Below are positions 59,001-64,000 of a DNA stretch of 64,000 nt, one piece after another; positions within the stretch are counted from its first letter, which is position 1; the number at the start of each line of letters is the position of its first letter. The position numbers were made by a program, and so were the translations under genes. Source of the DNA: Nipponacmea schrenckii (lineage: Eukaryota; Mollusca; Gastropoda; Lottiidae). The notes beneath the pieces were generated by a model. That model saw only the letters and a program-made list of their open reading frames with translations, was not told where the DNA came from and made no database searches. The stretch lies in NCBI GenBank assembly GCA_030562195.1, contig CM060201.1, forward strand, positions 29,556,067 through 29,620,066. The letters run 5' to 3'.

Positions 59001-59068
59001 ACAATGATAATTCGGAACAAAATACTAATAAGGACCATGATCAAGATACTATTCAAAAATTAGACTAA
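49807..59068 (+). CDS. ABC half-transporter, subfamily B (ABCB10/TAP-like core) with extra N-terminal membrane domain; complete, 16 coding exons, 842 aa
   Basis: Exons: 49807-50011, 50433-50938, 51194-51305, 51745-51919, 52373-52433, 52735-52870, 53356-53544, 53858-53986, 54514-54587, 55144-55237, 55619-55680, 56396-56522, 57011-57144, 57559-57729, 58186-58308, 58838-59068. They total 2529 nt with every intron GT-AG and every phase matching. Residues about 47-195 form four hydrophobic helices, 198-237 a charged linker, and 238-530 the six-helix export core. The NBD (about 561-800) has A-loop Tyr571, Walker [10 protein letters not shown] (597-605), Q-loop Gln645, signature LSGGQ (700-704), Walker B ILLLDE with Glu725, D-loop SALD and H-loop His756, so it should hydrolyse ATP. 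Half-transporters work as dimers. The core resembles ABCB10 and plant ALS1/TAP-like proteins, while a four-helix TMD0 is known from ABCB9/TAP. The N-terminus is acidic, not a mitochondrial presequence, and contains YVSL (16-19), a possible YxxPhi endolysosomal signal. Substrate unknown; exact orthology unsettled. Confidence 0.95.
50433..50938 (+). CDS. ABCB exon 2: TM2-TM4 of TMD0 and charged linker
   Basis: The largest exon, residues 69-237. Hydrophobic helices at about 88-107, 132-150 and 173-195 are followed by a linker rich in Asp/Glu and then Lys ([13 protein letters not shown]) leading to the core. Acceptor ctttcag, donor GTAAGT, ends in phase 0. Confidence 0.93.
51194..51305 (+). CDS. 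ABCB exon 3: first core transmembrane helix
   Basis: Residues 238-275. A long hydrophobic helix ends in [12 protein letters not shown], the conserved end of core TM1 in ABCB exporters. Donor GTAAGT after one base of codon 275. An apparent extension in the same frame past the donor is intron read-through. Confidence 0.92.
51461..51702 (+). repeat. 121 bp tandem duplication in ABCB intron 3
   Basis: Two copies (51461-51581 and 51582-51702) of a 121 bp segment differ by only a few bases (for example catgg/cgtgg and aggcc/attcc). The near-identity suggests a recent duplication. It lies between exon 3 and exon 4 and does not touch splice sites. Confidence 0.9.
51745..51919 (+). CDS. ABCB exon 4: core TM2 and first intracellular loop
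   Basis: Residues 275-333. A hydrophobic helix precedes [14 protein letters not shown] and [10 protein letters not shown], the coupling-helix region typical of B-family exporters. Acceptor tttcag, donor GTATTT. Confidence 0.92.
51985..52200 (+). repeat. 36 bp minisatellite in ABCB intron 4
   Basis: About four regular and two degenerate units of roughly 36 bp with the core 'aaactagtgttacctatttt' and alternating 'actgtgacc'. Because 36 is a multiple of three the repeat reads open as a 12-residue peptide repeat, but it is intronic and not coding. Confidence 0.75.
52373..52433 (+). CDS. ABCB exon 5: TGE...RLSSDT loop
   Basis: A short 61 nt exon, residues 333-353. It codes [21 protein letters not shown], the conserved intracellular loop after the FFD motif. 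Acceptor gtttag, donor GTAAGT, phase 2 in and phase 0 out. Confidence 0.93.
52540..52600 (+). repeat. Dispersed repeat fragment, inverted copy at 54240-54275
   Basis: ccaatcagatgacttcaaca followed by ataaaat (52561-52587) recurs as its reverse complement at about 54246-54272, with one or two changes. The two copies sit in introns 5 and 8 of the transporter, in opposite orientation. Confidence 0.6.
52735..52870 (+). CDS. ABCB exon 6: core TM3 and TM4
   Basis: Residues 354-399. Two hydrophobic segments (about 358-377 and 379-398) with the conserved PIVSL before the next loop. Acceptor ttatag, donor GTAGGA. Confidence 0.92.
53356..53544 (+). CDS. ABCB exon 7: second intracellular loop
   Basis: Residues 399-462. 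Codes [13 protein letters not shown], then [17 protein letters not shown], the second coupling helix with the conserved IRTVRSF motif. Acceptor tgtacag, donor GTAAAA, phase 1 on both sides. Confidence 0.94.
53858..53986 (+). CDS. ABCB exon 8: core TM5
   Basis: Residues 462-505. A hydrophobic helix (about 464-486) ends in WYGGKLV, followed by a polar loop and the start of the GVLTSF motif. Acceptor tttaag, donor GTAAGT. Confidence 0.92.
54240..54275 (-). repeat. Dispersed repeat fragment, inverted partner of 52540-52600
   Basis: Reverse complement of the 52561-52587 segment, in intron 8 of the ABCB gene. No element ends could be defined. Confidence 0.6.
54514..54587 (+). CDS. ABCB exon 9: core TM6
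   Basis: Residues 505-529. [13 protein letters not shown] and [10 protein letters not shown] are characteristic of TM6 in ABCB half-transporters. Acceptor ttttcag, donor GTAGGT, ends in phase 0. Confidence 0.93.
55144..55237 (+). CDS. ABCB exon 10: TMD-NBD junction
   Basis: Residues 530-561. [16 protein letters not shown] is the conserved helix that leads from TM6 into the nucleotide-binding domain. Acceptor attgtag, donor GTAAGT. Confidence 0.93.
55340..55580. repeat. Local inverted and direct repeats in ABCB intron 10
   Basis: A 'ttatccataaaattgtgtcc' block occurs twice in direct order (about 55430 and 55505). Its near reverse complement (ggacacaattatatggataa) lies at about 55340-55360. 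The arms enclose 'gcgacgtttcaacgatgata', which resembles terminal parts of some invertebrate retroelements. Origin uncertain. Confidence 0.55.
55619..55680 (+). CDS. ABCB exon 11: NBD beginning, A-loop
   Basis: Residues 561-581. Codes [18 protein letters not shown]; Tyr571 is the A-loop aromatic that stacks on adenine. Acceptor ttttag, donor GTAAAT. Confidence 0.94.
55765..56035 (+). mobile_element. tRNA-derived SINE (family 2), sense copy in ABCB intron 11
   Basis: The head carries an A-box-like segment (gaacagcggttagagcgttgg) and a B-box-like segment (gagttctaatctcgatc), the internal RNA polymerase III promoter parts of a tRNA. The body has 'tcatgacgtcatttgctt' and ends near 'ttatccttgtaaaatatag'. 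An antisense relative lies at 11165-11435, aligned over its whole length, which establishes a family. Confidence 0.75.
56165..56255 (+). repeat. Dispersed repeat, family F copy in ABCB intron 11
   Basis: atttccacgcctaaaaaaca, gtagtgggtttagtttaata and gttaataagactgtcaaaac match the family F core. Confidence 0.55.
56396..56522 (+). CDS. ABCB exon 12: Walker A
   Basis: Residues 582-624. Walker [10 protein letters not shown] with Lys603, followed by [11 protein letters not shown]. Acceptor ttacag, donor GTAAAT, phase 0 in and phase 1 out. Confidence 0.96.
57011..57144 (+). CDS. ABCB exon 13: Q-loop
   Basis: Residues 624-668. Codes the Q-loop segment MVSQEPTLF (Gln645) and ENIAYG. Acceptor ctatcag, donor GTAAGA, ends in phase 0. 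Confidence 0.95.
57559..57729 (+). CDS. ABCB exon 14: signature motif and Walker B
   Basis: Residues 669-725, phase 0 on both sides. Codes [25 protein letters not shown] and LLLDE. The donor GTATGT cuts right after the catalytic Glu codon. Confidence 0.96.
58186..58308 (+). CDS. ABCB exon 15: D-loop and H-loop
   Basis: Residues 726-766, phase 0 on both sides. Codes [10 protein letters not shown] and IAHRLSTV (switch His756). Acceptor ttatag; the donor GTTTGT is weaker than the others. Confidence 0.94.
58495..58615 (-). mobile_element. Dispersed repeat, family D (antisense copy) in ABCB intron 15
   Basis: gaagaaattatgcgcttttt, ttcaagacccaaatcaaccc and ctgaaaatggtgaacc share blocks with 19010-19110 and 30690-30710. 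No ends defined. Confidence 0.4.
58838..59068 (+). CDS. ABCB exon 16: end of NBD and acidic tail
   Basis: Residues 767-842 and TAA stop. [13 protein letters not shown] closes the NBD. The last 35 or so residues are an Asn/Asp/Glu/Ser-rich tail that includes a short in-frame repeat (gataatggtagc twice). The tail looks disordered and is not part of the family core. Confidence 0.94.
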   Translation, partial: VIVIDKGEIAEQGSHDELLAVNGVYKRLVLRQLTAGGMMVNIDNDNGSDNGSEENNDNSEQNTNKDHDQDTIQKLD

Positions 59069-60780
59069 ATTTCCATTATAAGGAGTAGCTAGGGTAGGTC
59101 ATATTAGGAGAACTGTCTGAAGGTTTTGTTTTCCTCATGTACAATGAAAGGGATTGTAAAGAGGTTTTTTTGAATAGTAATGTGTATAATGACATCATTA
59201 AATGCGAAGGCTTTATGTGATACAATCATATAATTGTATCAAAGATTAGGTTCCATACTTAACTTTAGTAGAATTGCTGGAACCACAGACATCCGACTAA
59301 AGATTGGAAAAGTGCAAAATAATGTTATCAGTGTCCCTGATACATATAAAAAAGTTAGATAACCTTTTGACAATCCCTTTAAGCAAAGGAACAAATTTTA
59401 CTCTGTAACAGGTATACCTTTGAGCTATCAATATGGTATGATAAAGGTAACAAACTTAAAAAAAATCCACATGCTAACAATTTACATGGCTTATTTGTAT
59501 TTAATTCAATGTATGAATGAATAAGTGATTATATTTGTATATTGATTATGATATTTATGTATGATTAGAATATTTGATTCAAGAAAATGACAATTCCATG
59601 ATATGATTGTGTTAGAATCAGGTACCTTTTTGTTGTTTGGTTTGTTCAGTTTTTCCATTGACTTGAATGATTGTTCAAAAATAAGAGTACATTCAGATTT
59701 AGATGAAAGTAGAAATAGAAATTAAAATTTATAGCTTAAGGTGTTTATGAAGATATTATGCAATCTAATTGTATTTCTCGTTCTATTGATAACTATATAT
59801 CATATGATTAGGCCTAAATCTACCTCTGTGACTTGAAATGGACATGACTTAATGTGTATTTATCTAAAGGCCAGTTGATTAATTACTTAAAAATTAGACA
59901 ATTACATGTCATTTCAGGTTTTTATGATATATAAAAAATATGATAGATATGATTTAAATAAGCAGATTTAATGATACTAATGTTTTGACAACACAAAAAA
60001 ATTGACGTCTGCACAAACCACATTTTTTATCACTTGGTCAAAAAAGAAAACTGAATTGTACAATACATAAAAATCATATCAGTTCATAGATATGACCTAG
60101 GATTGTAGAAGCCCATTTTTCAAAAATAATCCATTTATCAGACACCATGGTAAGCATGTGATAATAAAATGGCAAATTGGTGCAAGCCAATTTTTTGTTA
60201 CTTATTAATTTTTATTTGTATGTGTTTTTTTTTTTTAAAAATAAAAATAGTTAACCAAACTTAGAGCATTCCATTTTCGAACTGTAGCTAGTGGTCCAGT
60301 ACACCAATCAGTGATTGGGCTATTTAGAATTCACTATCAGCATCTATCTTGTTTGAAACTCTAAATAATAAAAGAACACCTTTTAATAATGAAATGGATT
60401 TTCCCCAATTTCGCTGAGGCAAGGAAGGGGTGCACATTCTAAATGCTTGCGCACTATATTCAGAATTATACGGTACTGTATATGATAACTGTAAATTTTG
60501 TCAAATTTTAGAGATTTTGTTTGTGCATTGGAATGAATATCTTCTTCTTTAAATGACAGAGTTGATAAATATGCGCATATTGTCATTTTAAATAATTTAG
60601 ACCTTTGTATTTGAATGTTTCAATGTTTGAGAAGATAGTTTGTTTAGTAGAAGATTTTTAACATTTTAACAAAATATCATGGCCTTTTTTCAACAGAATT
60701 TTATTAAAATTTTAATCTTAATGATTTAATCTTTGAATGATTTAAAGAGAAGTATATAGGACATTACATGTATATAACGA
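59069..60780 (+). other. ABCB 3' UTR and intergenic sequence
   Basis: Holds the family E repeat (59140-59395) and AT-rich sequence. Candidate AATAAA signals lie at 60163-60168 and 60367-60372, both over 1 kb after the stop; an ATTAAA is at about 59720. The true end is unknown. No coding sequence seen. Confidence 0.45.
59140..59395. mobile_element. Palindromic dispersed repeat, family E (copy 3) downstream of the ABCB gene
   Basis: The left end aaagggattgtaaagaggtt (about 59147) is roughly inverted against the right end, aaccttttgacaatcccttt (about 59372). Inside are gcgaaggctttatgtgatac, gaattgctggaaccacagac and gttatcagtgtccctgatac. The element starts 80 bp after the stop codon and so probably forms part of the 3' UTR. 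Confidence 0.75.
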
Positions 60781-61278
60781 TTAAAGGGGCCCAGGCTTGA
60801 TTTTTAGGGGTCGTTTTGGGCCTTTGTTACATTTAAACAGTCCTCAGAAATATTCAAGCTCTGAGAAAATCGCAAAATACCTTGAAATATGCCTCAAACA
60901 AAAAATTTCACTTTTAATTTTTTTCCGTGCTGTACGCGGCTGGTCTCCAGTCAGTCTGAAAATTGTGTGTCCTGTTGACAAAGTCTACAATTGAATAATG
61001 CGTTGTAGTCTGTTTATATAGATGACCGCTATTGCACGACGGGAAGGATAACTCTTTGATTATCAAGACGAACCGTTTTCCAATATGGCTGGACGTTCGT
61101 AATTTCTTAAGTCATTATGATTTTTCAAACACGGATAATTATGGATACACATGGATTTGAAGGCTCAAATTTCAAAGGTAACCTCTGTAGACTATTTCTG
61201 ATAAGCTAACCAAAAGATTTCATGTGTTTGAGGATGTCGGATGATTGTCCGAAACAAATAAAGCCTGGGCCCCTTTAA
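60781..61278. mobile_element. 498 bp TTAA-bounded MITE with perfect 18 bp inverted repeats
   Basis: Left end TTAAAGGGGCCCAGGCTT (60781-60798) and right end AAGCCTGGGCCCCTTTAA (61261-61278) are exact reverse complements. TTAA at both edges fits the target duplication of piggyBac-type transposons. No transposase-like frame is present: the only open frame inside is a 65-codon one without recognisable domains. The exact repeats suggest a young insertion. Confidence 0.85.
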
Positions 61279-63121
61279 CACTATGTGAATTGAAACTTTA
61301 CTTAAATTAAAGAGATGTAGTAAGCGTATATCCAATTCAAACTTTGCATGAACATCGATCAAATAGAATAATTATTTTGTGCGAGTTATGGGATATTTTG
61401 ATGTTACATTATGTTTAATGTTTATTTCTTTTTCGAAATAAAGTGTTTTAGAAATACCCAGTAGTCACTGATAAAATTAATCACATTTTGGACTTTTTGC
61501 CAGGCTAGGTAATCAGGAAAACTTGCAGCTTTGATTTTTAATACGGAGCCACGGTGGCTAAGTGAGTTTTATGCTTACTCGCTAACCTGACGGTCCAGGT
61601 TTCAATCCCGGCAAAGGTTGAGATTTTTCAGCCTGGTTTACATCATAAAAGCTAATAAACAGAAGCGAACAAAAGTTGGGTCTTATTTTAATTGGACTGT
61701 CTTTACTATATATCATCAAACCATCACTGGTCTGTGGATATATTCGAGGGAAAGCAACTTCTATTCACGATATGATACATATATGTAATGTGTAGGTAAG
61801 GACAAATTCCTTAAATGTGAGAGAAAACGACTTAAACTCCTCCGTAAGATGTCAAGGATTCTTGATGAAGACTTGATGAAGACTGCCGTATCAGGATCCA
61901 AATAGATGCTAGGCGCTAGTAAGCATAAACAATATAGGGGTGATAACTCTGTTGGGCAGTTCATCACTCCTATATTCTTTTGTTAGTCTAAAACAATTTG
62001 ATATAAAACATTTTTCTCAATTTATTTTTCATCATGACAATTATAACAAATTATATAAGAAATCACAAAAAGATATGATAGTTATAAAAATACATTATAA
62101 ATAATAACAATAACAAATTAAATTATATCATTAACAACATACAAAATAAAATCAAACTAAATCAACAAAATATTCAATCATATTTCCATTAGTTAAATTT
62201 TGATTTATGAAATTGGAAATCTAAATGATGTTTGTTCACATGTAGGAACCAGTTTTCTCAGATAAAATATAGACATATATATTTTTATATATTAAATTAA
62301 ATAAGAGCTGCTTTCAGATTTAGCAGTTATAAGAATAAAATTTGACCTGCTCTGGATCTCAAATAAAACGTAAAGCATTTTAAACTAAAGTTTTCAGCCA
62401 GGCAGATGAAATGGGCATAAATTAAGCACTTGAGCATAATGAAAACAAAAATCTGGCTCCTGCAAATGGGGAAATAAAAAAATAAACAACCTATTAAATG
62501 CACATATGGGGAAGTCGTAAAAGCTACATATGATTCTTACATGGAAATAAAATTGACATAATTCATTGCCATTTTGAATATCTACCTTGACGAATTAAGT
62601 CGGTTATGATATTTCAAATTTCAAGCTATTTCTAAACCTTTAAATCTGATTTGAAGGCTTGGTTAAAATATAAAGGCTTTTAAAAAGTGTGACTTTGTAT
62701 TGGGTATAGATTTAAAATGGCTGTTAACTACGTGTGCTATTTTAATCCATCTTTTATCTATTACGGATGTTGAAACGCTGTAAATGAATGTACAATAGTG
62801 AATATGGCCATTTAAATTAGTTCTTGACAACAACAAGCTATAATGTTTACAGCCTTTCTATCGAGTTCTTTGATAGCCTAATTTTGTGTGTGTACCATCC
62901 ATTACATGATATCATTGAGGTGTCTATTGCAGTCAAGGAATGATACCTAGACTATTGTGAAAATGGATGCTCATGTCATGGTCCAATTTACATCACAACA
63001 TCAAAAACATGTTGAATAATTAATTTTCTAGAAGTGTTCCCGACATCTTGGCTGATTGATTTTATAGATGAGTTTGTTTCTTTCTAAATGCATTAAAATG
63101 AAAAAATAACAAAAACCAATA
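61279..63121. other. Intergenic region between convergent genes
   Basis: AT-rich with a SINE head fragment (61548-61646). 'ctattgcagtcaagg' at about 62927 recurs at 9327, hinting at one more dispersed repeat. No gene recognised. Confidence 0.45.
61548..61646 (+). mobile_element. SINE family 1 fragment: tRNA head only
   Basis: gccacggtggctaagtgag (A-box), ggtccaggtttcaatcccgg (B-box) and gcaaaggttgag match the head of the 43241 SINE. The 3' body is missing after 'cagcctggttta'. SINEs are usually truncated at the 5' end, so this one was probably cut by a later deletion. Confidence 0.75.
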
Positions 63122-63127
63122 TTTATT
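63122..63127 (-). terminator. AATAAA overlapping the stop codon
   Basis: The minus strand reads GAATAAATATTG: the TAA stop lies within AATAAA. It may serve as a polyadenylation signal and give a very short 3' UTR, but another signal further downstream could be used. Confidence 0.35.
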
Positions 63128-63228
63128 CTGTGTCTTTTACTTTCTGTCTACCAAAAATACTTCTTAGATTGTCTTGTTCCTTTTCTCCAAAACCAATACA
63201 TTCTAAATAATTCTCAACAGAGCCATAC
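63123..63228 (-). CDS. Last exon of the phosphatase-like gene
   Basis: Begins after the acceptor tttctag and codes YGSVENYL, CIGFGEKEQDN, LRSIFGRQ and a TAA stop at 63125-63123. Upstream residues in the same open frame are intron. AATAAA overlaps the stop codon (63122-63127). Confidence 0.7.
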
Positions 63229-63856
63229 CTAGAAATACAAATCATAAAACATGATATTAATTTTGAAAGCAAGAGGGAAGCCAAAGAGTTGGCCAGATCC
63301 AATGGCAATGAAGTGCTTCTAAGAATCAAATTCTATTTTGAATGTTAATTTAGTTTCATTTGATATATATTGCAAGTATTTGCTTTTCCAGCCGATATGA
63401 CTCATCTTTGGATATTCATCTTTTAACCCTTTCAACCCTATAAGCCGGTATACTGGCTTATCCTTATATGACATATACCCTATGAGCCGGTAAACCGGCT
63501 GTTGTCAAGTGACGTCATACAACGTTAACGTCATACAAATGAAGAAAAATTGCTTGGAGCTCAGGGTATATGACGTTCTATCTAAATTACACTCAGGGTT
63601 CAAAGGGTTAAGAACTAAATAAAATAACGAAACAGCTGTCATAGTCAACCAATCTAAGATTGGTTCAAATGATTTATCAAAATGTGTGTAAAAAATGGCC
63701 ATGAAATTGAAAATGACTGCAATGTACTTACATTTCACAAATATAGTCTAATAATTTCATCATGGTGTCTGCTTCAGCTGTCACAAATTCTTCACTCATA
63801 TGAAATCTTTTCACAATTTCAGTATAAAGCCTATCTTTCATAGAAGTTGTACCATA
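63123..63856 (-). CDS. Probable tyrosine phosphatase (Y_phosphatase3-like), last two coding exons, partial
   Basis: Two minus-strand exons, 63856-63732 (125 nt) and 63228-63123, join through an ATG codon split 2+1 across the intron (donor GTAAGT, acceptor TTTCTAG). They give about 76 residues ending in YGSVENYLECIGFGEKEQDN and a short basic/acidic tail. From family knowledge, the C-terminus of bacterial and eukaryotic Y_phosphatase3 proteins (for example mycobacterial PtpB) carries a 'YGS/TxxNYL...G' motif before a final helix, which this matches. The catalytic HCxxGxxR loop would lie upstream, beyond the right edge, so activity cannot be judged. The upstream acceptor (ctctctaag) is reasonable. 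Convergent with the ABCB gene. The exons are well supported; the family call is tentative. Confidence 0.6.
63423..63611. mobile_element. 189 bp TTAA-bounded MITE with internal palindromes
   Basis: Ends TTAACCCTTTCAACCCT (63423-63439) and AGGGTTCAAAGGGTTAA (63595-63611) are inverted repeats with one mismatch, again with TTAA at each edge. Inside are two near-palindromes, agccggtatactggct and agccggtaaaccggct, and a GTGACGTCAT motif. Lies in the last visible intron of the phosphatase-like gene. No coding capacity. Confidence 0.85.
63732..63856 (-). CDS. Penultimate exon of the phosphatase-like gene
   Basis: Forty-one codons plus two bases, from a pyrimidine-rich acceptor to GTAAGT. Codes YGTTSMKDRLYTE, HMSEEFVTAEAD and LLDYICE: an amphipathic, charged helical segment with no stop and a balanced codon set. 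Confidence 0.65.
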
Positions 63857-63904
63857 CTTAGAGAGGAGAATTAGGTTTTTAAAATGTAAAGTAATCTCAT
63901 AAGC

Positions 63905-64000
63905 TCATCGGTTGGAATTAATTGGAGTAGGGGCACAGATTTGTTGGTGCTGATTTGCTGATTTGCTGATGGTTCTTTACCCCCATGGAAATTTGAAAAT
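63905..64000 (+). repeat. Repeat fragment at right edge
   Basis: A short 'gctgatttgctgatttgctg' run (about 63943-63970) is followed by taccccc-catggaaatttgaaaa, a motif shared with 7012-7035. Cut by the window end. Confidence 0.4.

Overview
The window is animal nuclear DNA. It is very AT-rich, its protein-coding genes are split by GT-AG introns, and it is full of minisatellites, tRNA-derived SINEs and short terminal-inverted-repeat elements. A tandem repeat with a period near 161 bp that ends in a GGAC-rich tail and a 'tatacgcccccc' motif is of a kind I associate with mollusc or other lophotrochozoan genomes. I therefore suspect a mollusc, but this is inference and I cannot name a species.

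Layout. (1) Positions 1-48036 belong, as far as I can tell, to one minus-strand gene: the Rho GTPase-activating protein ARHGAP39 (Vilse/CrossGAP). Only two coding exons are visible: a start exon (48026-48036) and a GC-rich first WW-domain exon (40189-40290). They are separated by a 7.7 kb intron, and the rest of the gene should lie beyond the left edge. Positions 1-40188 hold no exon I could recognise and are dominated by repeats. (2) About 48040-49800 is the intergenic head-to-head region, with mirrored ETS-type motifs and probably a shared bidirectional promoter. (3) Positions 49807-59068 (+) hold a complete ABC half-transporter of subfamily B. Sixteen coding exons join with consistent phases into 842 residues: an extra four-helix N-terminal domain, a six-helix core, a complete nucleotide-binding domain and an acidic Asn/Asp-rich tail. 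(4) Positions 59069-63122 are intergenic and include a 498 bp element with perfect 18 bp inverted repeats that begin with TTAA. (5) Positions 63123-63856 (-) are the last two coding exons of a gene convergent with the transporter, probably a Y_phosphatase3-type tyrosine phosphatase.

Nothing suggests that the three genes act in one pathway. ARHGAP39 is known as a cytoskeletal Rac/Cdc42 regulator, the ABCB protein is a membrane exporter of unknown substrate, and the third is a candidate phosphatase. The only functional coupling the sequence suggests is the shared ARHGAP39/ABCB promoter.

No new molecular system is evident. The most notable material is the intact transporter with its extra N-terminal domain, the mirrored-motif promoter, several structured repeats (a 107 bp higher-order repeat, a 21 bp codon-phased repeat, TTAA-bounded MITEs, an hAT-like MITE) and a SINE with clear target-site duplications.
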